Shown one piece after another: positions 1 to 8,697 of a stretch of 64,000 nucleotides of DNA. Origin of the DNA: Streptacidiphilus sp041262525 (GTDB taxonomy: Bacteria; Actinomycetota; Actinomycetes; Streptomycetales; Streptomycetaceae); the NCBI RefSeq assembly GCF_041262525.1, contig NZ_JBGCCK010000002.1, positions 397,388 to 461,387 of the forward strand. The letters are read 5' to 3'. The notes beneath the pieces were generated by a model. The model was not told the origin of the DNA and did no database searches. It saw only the letters and a program-made list of their open reading frames with translations. Both the position numbers and the translations under genes were made by a program. The first letter of the stretch is position 1. Every line of letters begins with the position of its first letter.

Positions 1-867
1 GTAGGCCGCGCTCGGGTCGCTCGCGAGCGGGTGGCCGGGCAGGTAGTCGGGGCTCGGCGCGAACTCCAGCGTCCAGGGGCCGCTCAGGTGCGTGGTCGAG
101 TGCGACCAGAGGCCCTCGGTGGTGGCCGCGTAGACCCTGTCGCCACTGAAGCGCAGGGCGTGGATGCTGGTGCTCTGCAGCTCGTCGCCGCCGATGCGGT
201 TGTGCGGCGAGAAGCGGCTGTGGGCGGGGTCGTCGAGCATGTAGACGCCGCTGCCGAGGTAGGCGTCGGCGTTGGTGTTGGCCTCGCCGGTGCCGAGCCA
301 GAGGCGGCCCTTGCCGTCCAGCGCGAGCGAGCCCGTGGCCTGCGCGGAGAGCTGGTCGCTGATCGACTTCCACTGGCCGCCGTTGGTGCTGGAGCGCCAG
401 ACGCCGCCACCGGCGGTGCCGGCGTAGACGTTGCCCTGGTCGTCCGCGACGACGGCGGCCGTGCGGCCGGTCACCAGGCCCATGCCGGCCGTGGAGTTGG
501 AGTTGTAGTCGCGGTAGCGCGGGTCGTCCGAGTTGTACGGCAGCTTGGTGACGTGCCGCCAGTCTCCGCCGGTGCGCTGGAGGTTCTGCATGGAGGCCCA
601 GGCTGCGCCGTAGGCGCCCGGTGCGACGATGCCAGGGGACTGACGCTCCTCGGCGCGCTGGTCGGCGCCCTCGGCTATGGAGTCTGACTCCCCGGTGGAG
701 CCGTCGCCACCGCCGGTGCTGACCATCGCGCGCATGCCACCGCTCTTCGCGTGGCGGTGGTGGATCGGCATGCCGACAGCGGGAGTTGTGGCCACCAGTC
801 CGCCGGCTGCGGCGATTGCGGTGGCTATGAGTACGAGACGCCGACTGCCACGGTGCGGGCTTGTCAA
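1..867 (-). CDS. Secreted BNR/sortilin-type beta-propeller protein, N-terminal part (truncated by window edge)
   Basis: The 289 visible codons begin at a TTG preceded by GGGGAGGA, which decides this start. A signal peptide is evident: Arg-rich MTSPHRGSRR, then a hydrophobic stretch ending near TTPAVG. A low-complexity Ser/Gly segment follows. From about residue 120 there are BNR-type blades, for example YAGTAGGGVWRSSTNGGQW (about residues 128-146) and YAATTEGLWSHS further on. This repeat type occurs in exo-alpha-sialidase-like and sortilin-like proteins often annotated as glycosyl hydrolases. The catalytic part, if any, lies outside the window, so enzymatic activity is not shown. It probably acts outside the cell. 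It is transcribed in the same direction as the amidohydrolase operon upstream, but a 163-bp gap with a hairpin suggests its own promoter. Confidence 0.75.
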   Translation of the reverse strand, partial: MTSPHRGSRRLVLIATAIAAAGGLVATTPAVGMPIHHRHAKSGGMRAMVSTGGGDGSTGESDSIAEGADQRAEERQSPGIVAPGAYGAAWASMQNLQRTGGDWRHVTKLPYNSDDPRYRDYNSNSTAGMGLVTGRTAAVVADDQGNVYAGTAGGGVWRSSTNGGQWKSISDQLSAQATGSLALDGKGRLWLGTGEANTNADAYLGSGVYMLDDPAHSRFSPHNRIGGDELQSTSIHALRFSGDRVYAATTEGLWSHSTTHLSGPWTLEFAPSPDYLPGHPLASDPSAAY

Positions 868-1022
868 CAGGTCCTCCCCGAGTGTGTGGGTGAACACCGG
901 ATGTGTCACTGCGTGCACGACCGTCAGGTACAGGCCGCGAGTGACTTGACCACACTGGGGAGGGTGGCAGCTAGTGCCATGGCACAGCGTTTACCCAACT
1001 GTTACGACGCCACATGAGTATC

Positions 1023-1047
1023 GACTCGTGTCAGCGCGACACAGAGT
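1023..1047 (-). terminator. Imperfect hairpin spanning the amidohydrolase stop codon
   Basis: GACTC-GTGTC, a five-base AGCGC loop, then GACAC-a-GAGTC form a stem with a single bulge. It sits across the stop codon at 1031-1033 of the minus-strand amidohydrolase gene and probably ends that operon before the BNR gene. There is no clear U-tract, which is usual for actinobacterial terminators. Confidence 0.4.
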
Positions 1048-2161
1048 CAACAGCAGGTAGTTTGTACAGCTTTTGGGCGTTTCCGCCGCCGATGAGCCCA
1101 GCGATGCGGGCCGCCTCGGCGGGCACCGGCACGGCCTCGGCAAGCCAGGAGTCGAGCGCGTCGGTGAACGCGGCCGCGCCGACCCGGTAGAGCTCGGGCA
1201 GGCCGTAGGCGTCGGTCGAGAAGAGCAGCTTGTGGAAGGGCGCGAGTTCGAGCGTCTCGGCCAGCACACGGCGTGCCCCGGTGCCGACATGGCCCAGCGC
1301 GAGCCCGAGGTCGCAGTGGACGGTCGGGAAGGCCTGGGCCAGCCAGGCGGCCTGGCGGTGGTAGGGCCAGCCGTGCAGCAGGACGAGCGGTGTACCGAGC
1401 GGCTCGGCGGCGCGGACGAAGTCGGTGAGCAGCGACGGGTCGGTCCGGTGCAGGGTGAGGTCAGGATCGCCGAAGCCGGTGTGGAGTTGCAGCGGCAGGC
1501 CCAGCTCCAGCGCCTCCCAGAGCAGTTGGCGCAGCAGCACCGGGTGACGCAGTCGGCCGCCGCCTTCGTCCAGGTACTCCCCCGCCGCACGCGTGGTCTC
1601 GGCGGCGGACGGGCGGGCCGGGTCGAAGTCCAGACCGTGGCGGTAGGCGATGACGGACTTGAGCCCGACCGCGTGCCGCGTCGCACGCCGCAGCGCGCTG
1701 CGGACCGCGTCCGACCAGCCCGCTGCCGTGGTCCCCGGCGTCGCCAGCTCGGCGACGCGCTCGATCCGCACGATCTCGTGCACGTCCGCCCCGGCCAGGC
1801 CGCCGAGCTCGTCCGGCGTCAGCAGGGGGACACCCGCGGCTTCGGTGAGCCCGGTGTCCACCAGGCAGGCGGCCAGGCCGGAGCGGCGCAGCAGCCGTCT
1901 AGTGGCCTCGGCCGCGCCGAGCTCGCGGCGGCGCTCCAGATACGCCTCGGGCGACGCGAAGGCGGGCAGGTCCAACTCCGGCGCGCACCACCGCCGTACG
2001 GCGAGCCCGAGGGCGCCGTCCCAGGGCGTGGCGCCGGGCGCGGGAGGCCGGTCGGACTCGGTGAGCAGCGAGGCGAACGCGGACGACGACAGCTCGGAGG
2101 CGACGACGCTGTGGCAGTGCTGGTCGACGAGCGGCGGCGCCGCGCCGGGCGTCGCGGGCAT
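1031..2161 (-). CDS. Amidohydrolase (FluG N-terminal-domain-like)
   Basis: A 376-residue metal-dependent hydrolase of the amidohydrolase superfamily. Metal-ligand motifs are visible: DQHCHS near residue 14, LHTGFGD near 245, LLHGWP near 285 and FSTDAYG near 335. The ATG overlaps the stop of the glutamine-synthetase-like gene by 4 bp (ATGA), so the two are translationally coupled. In fungal FluG and its plant relatives an amidohydrolase of this type is fused to a glutamine-synthetase domain; here the two are separate adjacent genes. By analogy it may hydrolyse a gamma-glutamyl or amide compound made by, or related to, its partner. The substrate is unknown. An upstream in-frame extension runs inside the partner gene and was rejected. 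Confidence 0.8.
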   Translation of the reverse strand: MPATPGAAPPLVDQHCHSVVASELSSSAFASLLTESDRPPAPGATPWDGALGLAVRRWCAPELDLPAFASPEAYLERRRELGAAEATRRLLRRSGLAACLVDTGLTEAAGVPLLTPDELGGLAGADVHEIVRIERVAELATPGTTAAGWSDAVRSALRRATRHAVGLKSVIAYRHGLDFDPARPSAAETTRAAGEYLDEGGGRLRHPVLLRQLLWEALELGLPLQLHTGFGDPDLTLHRTDPSLLTDFVRAAEPLGTPLVLLHGWPYHRQAAWLAQAFPTVHCDLGLALGHVGTGARRVLAETLELAPFHKLLFSTDAYGLPELYRVGAAAFTDALDSWLAEAVPVPAEAARIAGLIGGGNAQKLYKLPAVDSVSR

Positions 2162-3633
2162 CAGTAGCGCCAGCGGGTGGCGGCGATGACGTCCTCGGCG
2201 GACCTTCCGCCCAGCGTGGCCTGCTCCGCCGCACGGACAGCGGCGACGGCCTCGAAGAGCACGTCGCCGAGCGCGTCGCGCAGCACCGTGGAGCCACGGA
2301 AGGCAGTGAGCGCCTGGTCGAGGTCGGTCGGCAGGCGGCGGGGCTGACGCGACGGCGGCAGCTGGGCCGGGTCGCCCTGGACCGGCTCGGGGAGCCGGGC
2401 CTTCGCGTCGATGCCCGCCAGACCCGCCGCGATGACGCCGCCGACGGCGAGGTAGGGGTTGGCGGCCTGGTCGAAGCACTTGACCTCGACGTTGGCCGCC
2501 GCGTCGGGGCCCTGGATCAGCCGCAGCGCGGCCTCACGGTTCTCCACGCCCCAGCACTGGTACGCCCCCGCCCAGCGGGAGGGCACCAGCCGCAGGTAGC
2601 TGGCGACGCCGGGCGCGCCGAGCGCCAGCAGCGCGGGCAGCTCGGCGAGGACGCCGGCCAGGAACGCCTCGCCGTCGGGGTCGCCCGGATTCACCGCCTG
2701 GGGTGCGCCGCGGTGACCTGCTGCGGCCGCGGGGACCCCGTGCGCGGACCCGCCGGCGGCCGACCCCTGCTCCCCCGCCCGGACGTCACGCCACGGTTCA
2801 CCGGACGCGGCGTGCCCCGGATCGGCCAGCAGGTTGCGCCCCTCGCGCCAGGCGCTGAGGTGCAGGTGGCCGCCGTTGCCGACGCCGCCGGGCTCGAAAG
2901 CGGGGGCGAAGGAGGCCCGCAGGCCGTGCTGGGCGGAGACGGCGCGGACCGTGGCGCGGACGAGGACCGCGTCGTCGGCGGCGGCCACCGGGTCCGTCGC
3001 CGCGACGGACACCTCGAACTGGCCGGGCGCGTACTCGGGGTGCAGCTGCTGCACCGTCAGGCCCTGGGCCTCCAGGGCGAGCAGCAGGTCCCGAAGGTAG
3101 TCGGAGAGGTCGGTGAGCCGCTGCAGGCCGTAGGCGGGGCCCTGGCTGGGATAGCTGCCGTCCTCGGCGCGCTGCACGATCCACTCGGTCTCGAAGGCGG
3201 CGCGGAAGGTGATCCCGCGCGCCGCCGCCCGCTCGGCCATCGACTTGGCGAAGTGCCGCTGGCAGGCCGCGTGCGGCTCGCCGTCCTGCCGGAAGCGATC
3301 CGCCGGGGCGAAGGCCCAGCCCGGCTGCGCGGCGAGCGGCACCGCGCGGTCCAGCGCGGGGAAGAGCCGCAGGTCGCCGTCGGGACCGCCGAGGTAGCGG
3401 CTGGTGGTGATCGCGTCGTCGACCAGGAACACGTCGAAGACCGGCGACATGCCGATCCCCTCGACCGCGGCCTCCGCCAGGCGGCGCAGCGGGACGCCCT
3501 TGACGCGGGCGATCCCGGCGTTGTCCACCCAGGTCAGCGCGACGGCCACGACACCCTCGCCGCTCAGCCGGGCGGCCGTGAGCCGCGCCTCGGCGCGGGC
3601 CTCGTCCCGCGCCTGCGGCTCCTGCTCGTCCAC
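2161..3633 (-). CDS. Glutamine-synthetase-family gamma-glutamyl ligase
   Basis: About 490 residues, starting at GTG 3633 with GAGGGAGG just upstream. GS core features are present: ETEWIV, EYAPGQFEVS (glutamate and metal site), NGGHLHLSAW (the ATP/glutamate His loop), VENREAALR and NPYLAVGGVIAAGLAGI. The family joins an amine or ammonia to the gamma-carboxyl of glutamate with ATP. Streptomycetes carry several non-canonical copies, of which some act on ethanolamine or polyamines; which substrate applies here cannot be read. An Ala/Gly-rich stretch of about 40 residues (nucleotides ~2690-2800) interrupts the fold between the His loop and the C-terminal half and is not typical. The downstream amidohydrolase overlaps by 4 bp and makes the pair FluG-like. 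It is unlikely to be the housekeeping GlnA. Confidence 0.85.
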   Translation of the reverse strand: MDEQEPQARDEARAEARLTAARLSGEGVVAVALTWVDNAGIARVKGVPLRRLAEAAVEGIGMSPVFDVFLVDDAITTSRYLGGPDGDLRLFPALDRAVPLAAQPGWAFAPADRFRQDGEPHAACQRHFAKSMAERAAARGITFRAAFETEWIVQRAEDGSYPSQGPAYGLQRLTDLSDYLRDLLLALEAQGLTVQQLHPEYAPGQFEVSVAATDPVAAADDAVLVRATVRAVSAQHGLRASFAPAFEPGGVGNGGHLHLSAWREGRNLLADPGHAASGEPWRDVRAGEQGSAAGGSAHGVPAAAAGHRGAPQAVNPGDPDGEAFLAGVLAELPALLALGAPGVASYLRLVPSRWAGAYQCWGVENREAALRLIQGPDAAANVEVKCFDQAANPYLAVGGVIAAGLAGIDAKARLPEPVQGDPAQLPPSRQPRRLPTDLDQALTAFRGSTVLRDALGDVLFEAVAAVRAAEQATLGGRSAEDVIAATRWRY

Positions 3634-3680
3634 CGGACCTCCCTCGTGGGTCCTCGGCTGTTGCGACTGTCGGCGGGCCG

Positions 3681-5132
3681 TCAGGCTCCGCCGTCGTGCA
3701 CGCTGAACGCGCTGCGCCGGGCGGCGCGCGCCACTCCAGGATCGGGGTGCGCGGACGCCACGGCTGCCAGGACATGCCCGGCACGCGGGTGGCCGACCTG
3801 GCGGGCCAGGGCGAAGAGGCGCGCGGGGTCGCCGTCGGCCGCGCCCTGGACGTGGCGGACCAGCATCCCGGTGTCGCCGTGCTCCAGCACGGCCGCACCG
3901 GTGTCCACCCAGAGCCAGGCGGCGTCCTGCCGGTCCAGCACGTCCGCGGGGAGAACGCCCTCGTCGCTCTGCTCGGCGAGCCAGAGCAGGGCGTAGGGGC
4001 GCAGCATGGGCTCGTCCAGGACGTGCCGCACGGCGGGCTCCGCCGGATGCCCGGCGACGCGCAGCGCCTCGAAGGCGAGACCGCGCAGCAGGGCGTCCTC
4101 GCCGCGGGCGACGTCGAGCAGGTCGGTGACGGCGCGATCCACCTGACGGGCGGCCAGCCAGGCGCGGTACTCGGCGCGGGCCGGTCCCGGCGAGTAGCCG
4201 GCGCAGGCGGCCAGCAGTTCGAAGGCGGACTGTTCGATGTGCCCGGCGGCGGTCTGCGCGACGGTGCAGATCTCCTCCAGCTTGGCGCGCACGGCCCAGT
4301 GGCCCAGCGGCGTCAGCTCGACGGACTCCTCGCCGGCTGCGCCGTCTGCCGTGCCGTCGTCGGCTGCGGGTCTGCGGACCAGGGCGCCGACGGCGGCGAA
4401 GCCGTCCAGCATCCAGCGCAGCACGGCCGCGATCTCGGCCGGGGTCGGCGGCAGCGCGGCGTCCGCGCGGGCGTCCCGCGCGTCGGCGCGGACGGCGGAG
4501 ACGGCGAGCGCCGCGTGCGGGACCGGCGAGCCGAGGGTCGGGTGCAGGCCGGCGTGCCACTGCTCCTCCATGCCGCGACGCAGCAGCTCCAGCAGCTCAG
4601 GCTCGGCGACGGGACCGGCCACGAGGTGCAGGAAGGAGAGGAGCTGCGGCGCGTGGTCCACCGCCTGCCCGGCGAGCTGGGTCAGCGCGCGGTCGGGCAC
4701 GGAGACCAGCAGCGTCCAGGCGTCGAAGAGCGCCGCCCAGCCGCGCAGCACCGCCTCGTCGTCGTGCTCCCAGGCGTGCAGCCGCCAGCCGGGGCCCGCG
4801 CCGCCGCCGCGCAGCTCGATCAGGCCGGTCAGCCTGGCCCGCTCCCACGCCGCGACGGCCTGGTCGAAGGTCAGCGCGAGGGCCTTGGCGGCGGCTTCGG
4901 CGTCGGCGGGCAGAAGGTCGCCCCGGCGGTCCACGGCCGGCAGCTCGCCCGCCCAGCGGGCGATCCGCACCGCGTCCGCGAGCAGGCGCCTCGCCGGCGG
5001 GGCGAGGCGACCCAACCCGGGCAGGTCGGCGGGGGGCGTGCGGCGCGGCTGTCCCTTGGGACGGGGCAGCCTGGACACGCGGGCAGCAGGGGCGGCAGGG
5101 GCATCACGGTCGCGCGGATTCCGGGACGTCAC
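3681..5132 (-). CDS. Conserved actinobacterial protein of unknown function
   Basis: A 483-residue soluble protein starting at GTG 5132 behind GGGGAAGA. There is no signal peptide and there are no membrane segments. The N-terminal 40 residues are basic and Pro-rich (PRPKGQPRRTPPA). The rest is Ala/Leu/Arg-rich helix with spaced Trp residues, and the last third (from about residue 330) has helical-pair spacing that suggests HEAT- or TPR-like repeats; that is an inference. I do not recognise the family. It lies 47 bp upstream of the glutamine-synthetase-like gene on the same strand, so it may be the first gene of that operon, but I see no functional link. Confidence 0.6.
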   Translation of the reverse strand: MTSRNPRDRDAPAAPAARVSRLPRPKGQPRRTPPADLPGLGRLAPPARRLLADAVRIARWAGELPAVDRRGDLLPADAEAAAKALALTFDQAVAAWERARLTGLIELRGGGAGPGWRLHAWEHDDEAVLRGWAALFDAWTLLVSVPDRALTQLAGQAVDHAPQLLSFLHLVAGPVAEPELLELLRRGMEEQWHAGLHPTLGSPVPHAALAVSAVRADARDARADAALPPTPAEIAAVLRWMLDGFAAVGALVRRPAADDGTADGAAGEESVELTPLGHWAVRAKLEEICTVAQTAAGHIEQSAFELLAACAGYSPGPARAEYRAWLAARQVDRAVTDLLDVARGEDALLRGLAFEALRVAGHPAEPAVRHVLDEPMLRPYALLWLAEQSDEGVLPADVLDRQDAAWLWVDTGAAVLEHGDTGMLVRHVQGAADGDPARLFALARQVGHPRAGHVLAAVASAHPDPGVARAARRSAFSVHDGGA

Positions 5133-5221
5133 GCGGTGCAGTCTTCCCCGTCATACGGCAACTTGTCACATCCTCAGGCGTGGCGCAGGTCAGCTGTGCC
5201 GTGAGGTAACTGATGAGACGA

Positions 5222-5443
5222 GGTTGCACTGCCCAGGGGCGCGGGACTCGGCCGAATTGCGGCTCCGCCGCGTGGGCGCGAGAGGTCACAGCGGCAAGGT
5301 GCCCTCCCGCCCGTGGTTGCACCCTCCAGGGGCGCGAGGAACTGCGCGAGACACCACCCTGTGCGGATGGCCCTGACCGTTCGGCCTACCAGCTACGTGG
5401 GTGGCTTGTCGCGCAGTTCCTCGCGCCCCTGGAGGTGGTGCAA
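5222..5443. repeat. Dispersed palindromic repeat, copy A (half unit plus full unit)
   Basis: The full unit (5313-5443) has arms at 5325-5350 and 5409-5434, reading AGGGGCGCGAGGAACTGCGC and its reverse complement, flanked by TTGCAC and TGCAAC, around a ~58-bp centre. A half unit (5222-5312) precedes it: the same AGGGGCGCG arm, then a small GCGGC-tcc-GCCGC hairpin. The centre is closely related, in inverted orientation, to that of the copy near 50.7 kb. This 339-bp intergenic stretch holds no gene. It lies 3' of the minus-strand alpha/beta hydrolase and upstream of the start at 5132, so it could act as a terminator. Confidence 0.85.
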
Positions 5444-5471
5444 CTTCCTCGTCTGCAGGGGCCTTGCGCCT

Positions 5472-6590
5472 TCAAAGCAAAGGTGTCAGGAACCTCCGGA
5501 GGAGGTCTTCGTAGCCGTGGGGGTCGGCGTTCCACAACGCCTCGTGCTCCGTGCCCGGGAACTCCCTGAAGAGGACGAGGTCGTCCCGACGGGAAGCCAG
5601 CCCGCGGACCGGGGCGATCGGAGCCACCGTGTCGTCCGGGCTGTGCAGCAGGAGCGTCGGGACGGAGAGGCCGTCGCCCGAGGCCAGCTGGTCGAAGGCC
5701 GCCGTGTCGACGCCCGCGCGGCCCTCCGCCGCGCGCATCCCGAGCTCGGCGAGGGCCTGCGGGACGCCGCGGCGGGTCGCCTGGCGGCGGACCGTGGCGC
5801 GCCAGTCCAGGACCGGCGAGTCCAGCACCAGCCCCCGAACCGTCTCCCGCCACGCGGACCGCTCCGCCGCCTGCAGGGCCATCGTCGCGCCGATGCCCCA
5901 GCCGTAGAGCAGCACGCGGCTCGCGCCGGAGTCCACGGCCAGCCGGATCGCCGCCTCCACGTCACGCCACTCGGTCTCGCCGAAGTGGCCGATCCCGTCC
6001 GGCGAGGGCGGCGCGCCCGCGTCGTTGCGGTAGCTGACGCTCAGCACCGGCATCTTGAAGTGCTGGAAGACCGGCAACAGCGGCAGCACCTGGCCGCGGT
6101 CCGCGCCCGCGCCGTGCACCGCGATGACCCACGGGTCGCGTAGACCGGAGACGTACCACGCGGGCATAGGGCCGAGCTCGCCGCGCACCGTCGTCTCGGA
6201 GTAGTCGAGCCCGAGCGCCGACTTCGGGTCGCCGCGCAGGACCCATGGCGTGAGCACCACCGTCTCCCCGGGCGCGGGCGGCGCGGAGCCGCCGGGCTCG
6301 ACGACCCTGACGACGGTCTGCGCGGTCGTGGAGACGACGTCGCCGACCACGACGTGGCCGTCCGTCCCCCACTCCAGCGCCCAGCGGCCGGGCCGCTGGG
6401 TCTCCGGGGCGCGGGTCAGTTCGACCAGTCCCGGTGCGACGGAGTGGACCCTGAGCCCGCCGACCGAAGCGGGAGCGGCTCCGCCGGACCGGATCGAGAT
6501 CTCGGAGACCACCCGCCCCGCCACCAGCACGACCGCCCCCGCGCCTACGGCGGAGACGGTGGCCACGGCGGCTGCCTTGCCCCAACGCAT
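5472..6590 (-). CDS. Alpha/beta hydrolase-fold protein with Ser-to-Gly at the nucleophile
   Basis: 372 residues, from ATG 6590 behind AGGGGAG. An N-terminal hydrophobic segment (AAVATVSAVGAGAVVLVAG) anchors or exports it. A beta-rich region follows, then an alpha/beta hydrolase domain from about residue 170 with the oxyanion-region HGAGADRG. The nucleophile elbow, expected as GxSxG, reads YGWGIGAT: residue 232 is Gly (codon GGC at 5895-5897). The triad partners look intact: Asp in HSPDDTVAP and His in GTEHEALW. The protein is therefore either non-catalytic or uses another residue. It is divergent from the FAD oxidoreductase across a 216-bp gap. Confidence 0.85.
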   Translation of the reverse strand: MRWGKAAAVATVSAVGAGAVVLVAGRVVSEISIRSGGAAPASVGGLRVHSVAPGLVELTRAPETQRPGRWALEWGTDGHVVVGDVVSTTAQTVVRVVEPGGSAPPAPGETVVLTPWVLRGDPKSALGLDYSETTVRGELGPMPAWYVSGLRDPWVIAVHGAGADRGQVLPLLPVFQHFKMPVLSVSYRNDAGAPPSPDGIGHFGETEWRDVEAAIRLAVDSGASRVLLYGWGIGATMALQAAERSAWRETVRGLVLDSPVLDWRATVRRQATRRGVPQALAELGMRAAEGRAGVDTAAFDQLASGDGLSVPTLLLHSPDDTVAPIAPVRGLASRRDDLVLFREFPGTEHEALWNADPHGYEDLLRRFLTPLL

Positions 6591-6806
6591 GTCGCTCCCC
6601 TGCTCGGTCCTACGTTCTCTCCATGCAAGTACCCGCTGCAGCCCGCCGCCACCGGTGCGCGGCCGAACGGGACGCATGTGGCGCCGGGAGTCGACGAAGT
6701 GTCCGGAAATCGGGGTCGCGGCCTGACACTGTGTGCATTGCCGCAGCTCCCGGCCGCGGATAGCGTGCCCGCACCGAGCACGTCCGAGCATGGAAGCAGG
6801 TCTCCT

Positions 6807-8207
6807 GTGGGCACGTCCGCCACCGCCAACGGCGGTGTCTCGTTCTGGTACTCCGCCATCGGCCTCCCCGACCCCCGCTCACCACTCGACGGTTCGACGG
6901 AGGTCGACGTCGCCGTCGTCGGCGGCGGCTACACGGGGCTGTGGACGGCCTACTACCTCAAGCAGGCGGACCCTTCGCTGCGCATCGCGGTGCTTGAGCA
7001 GCGCTTCTGCGGCTACGGCGCCTCCGGCCGCAACGGCGGCTGGCTCTACAACGGCTTCGCCGGGCGCGGCGTCTTCGCCAAGCACTACGGCAAGGCGCGC
7101 GCGGTCGCGATGCAGCAGGCGATGAACGACTCGGTGGACGAGGTGCTGCGCGTCTGCGCCGCCGAGGACATCGAGGCCGACCAGGTCAAGGGCGGCGTGC
7201 TGGAGGTCGCCTACACCCCCGCGCAGGTCGAGCGGCTGGACGCCTTCGTCGCGGGCGAGCACGCCTACGGCGAGAAGGAGGTCCAGCGGCTGACCGCCGC
7301 CGAGGCGTCGGCGCGGATCGCCGTCTCCGGTGTGCTGGGCGGCAGTTGGACCCCGCACGGCGCGCGGATCCAGCCCGCGAAGCTGGTCCGCGGGCTCGCG
7401 GAGGCCGCAGAGCGGCTGGGCGTGGAGATCTACGAGCAGACGACGGTGACCGAGATCCTCCCGGCGACGGGCACCGCCCCGGCGCGCGCGGTCACCCCGC
7501 ACGGGACCGTCTCGGCGCGGTACGTGCTGCGCTGCACGGAGGGCTTCACGGCGAACCTGCGCGGCGAGAAGCGCTCGTGGCTGCCGATGAACTCCTCGAT
7601 GATCGTCACCGCACCGTTGCCGGCCTCGTTCTGGGACTCCGTCGGCTGGGAAGGCCGCGAAACGCTGGGCGACTTCGCGCACGCGTACATGTACGCGCAG
7701 CGGACGGCGGACGACCGGATCGCGCTGGGCGGGCGCGGCGTGCCGTACCGCTTCGGCTCACGGACGGACAACGACGGCTCGACGGCGGCGAAGACGATCG
7801 AGCAGCTGACGGAGATCCTGACCCGGTTCTTCCCGGCGGCGCGGGGCGTGACCGTGGACCACGCCTGGTCGGGTGTGCTGGGCGTGCCGCGCGACTGGTG
7901 CTCGACGGTGGCCCTGGACCGCGCGTCGGGCCTGGGCTGGGCCGGCGGCTACGTGGGCAGCGGCGTGACCACGACGAACCTGGCCGCGCGGACGCTGCGT
8001 GACCTGGTGCTGGGCGAGTCCTCGCAGCTGACGGACCTGCCGTGGGTCAACCACAGGGTGCGCCGCTGGGAGCCGGAACCCTTCCGCTGGATCGGCGTCC
8101 ACGGGATGTACGCGGCGTACCACTTTGCCGATCGGCAGGAGCTTTCCGGCCGCGCGAGCACCTCACCCGTGGCACGCGTCGCCGACGTGATCTCCGGCCG
8201 TCACTGA
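6807..8207 (+). CDS. FAD-dependent amine/amino-acid oxidoreductase (DAO family)
   Basis: 466 residues from GTG 6807. The N-terminal dinucleotide-binding motif is VVGGGYTGLWTAYYL (about residues 35-49), followed by an acidic strand end (VLEQRFCGYGASGRNGGW) of the glycine-oxidase/sarcosine-oxidase type. The C-terminus carries GWAGGYVGSGVTTTNLAARTL, the second FAD contact typical of DAO enzymes. Such enzymes oxidise amino groups with oxygen or another acceptor; the substrate cannot be told. It is cytoplasmic. The start is uncertain by a few codons because the ribosome site (AGCAGG) is weak. A palindromic repeat lies directly after the stop codon. Confidence 0.88.
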   Translation: MGTSATANGGVSFWYSAIGLPDPRSPLDGSTEVDVAVVGGGYTGLWTAYYLKQADPSLRIAVLEQRFCGYGASGRNGGWLYNGFAGRGVFAKHYGKARAVAMQQAMNDSVDEVLRVCAAEDIEADQVKGGVLEVAYTPAQVERLDAFVAGEHAYGEKEVQRLTAAEASARIAVSGVLGGSWTPHGARIQPAKLVRGLAEAAERLGVEIYEQTTVTEILPATGTAPARAVTPHGTVSARYVLRCTEGFTANLRGEKRSWLPMNSSMIVTAPLPASFWDSVGWEGRETLGDFAHAYMYAQRTADDRIALGGRGVPYRFGSRTDNDGSTAAKTIEQLTEILTRFFPAARGVTVDHAWSGVLGVPRDWCSTVALDRASGLGWAGGYVGSGVTTTNLAARTLRDLVLGESSQLTDLPWVNHRVRRWEPEPFRWIGVHGMYAAYHFADRQELSGRASTSPVARVADVISGRH

Positions 8208-8218
8208 AGGCACCACCC

Positions 8219-8346
8219 GAGGTTGCAGCACACTAGGGGCGCGAGGAACTGCGCGAACAACCACCCTGTGCGGATGGCCCTGCTCGCTCGGGGACTCACC
8301 ACGCGGGGTGGCTTGTCGCGCAGTTCCTCGCGCCCCTGAGGCGTTG
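8219..8346. repeat. Dispersed palindromic repeat, copy B
   Basis: A full unit with arms AGGGGCGCGAGGAACTGCGC at 8236-8255 and its reverse complement at 8318-8338, flanked by GTTGCA and GTTGCC. The ~60-bp centre matches the copy near 46.75 kb almost base for base, but inverted. It lies 12 bp after the FAD oxidoreductase stop and is well placed to end that transcript. Confidence 0.85.
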
Positions 8347-8473
8347 CCTGGCTGAGGCCCTGCCGAGAAGCTGAGCGCGGCTCGACGTGCGGAAGTGTCA
8401 GGTGTGTCGGACGCTTGTGGAAGGACGGATCGGGGTCCGTCCAGGCCGCAGCATTCGACACCTTGGGGTGCCC

Positions 8474-8629
8474 ATGTCTGTCCTCCTGTGCCTGCTTGTC
8501 GCCCCGCTGGGACTGATCGTCATCCTTGGTCTCTCCTGGTTCGAGGACCACGTCCTCCGTCCTCCCGTCAGCCCCGCCGATCAGGTGGTGCAGAAGACCG
8601 TGGAGCTGCTGAAGCAGCAACGTCCGTGA
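8474..8629 (+). CDS. Small single-pass membrane protein (51 aa)
   Basis: ATG 8474 opens a 51-residue frame: one transmembrane helix (LLCLLVAPLGLIVILGLSWF) followed by a charged tail (EDHVLRPPVSPADQVVQKTVELL) that looks amphipathic. The start follows a weak GGGG. The frame stays open further upstream, but that stretch does not look coding. It lies just before the promoter of the first cobalamin operon. I do not recognise the family and infer no function. Confidence 0.5.
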   Translation: MSVLLCLLVAPLGLIVILGLSWFEDHVLRPPVSPADQVVQKTVELLKQQRP

Positions 8630-8660
8630 CCATCGCCACCCTCGCCGCCGGAGTCGCCGG

Positions 8661-8690
8661 TTGACGCTGCCTCCGGCGACATGGTGGGAT
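8661..8690 (+). promoter_or_regulatory. Predicted promoter of cobalamin operon 1
   Basis: TTGACG at 8661-8666 and TGGGAT at 8685-8690 are separated by 18 bp. The second cobalamin operon has TTGACT and TGGGAT at the same spacing (31845-31874), and both carry CATGGTGGGAT. Shared elements at identical distance to the riboswitch support a principal-sigma-type promoter with transcription starting near 8697. Confidence 0.55.
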
Positions 8691-8697
8691 CTTTACG

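Noticed and set aside
5222..5443. Repeats as a CRISPR array or insertion sequence ends
   Set aside because: Units are palindromic and dispersed, without regular spacers, and no transposase lies beside any copy.
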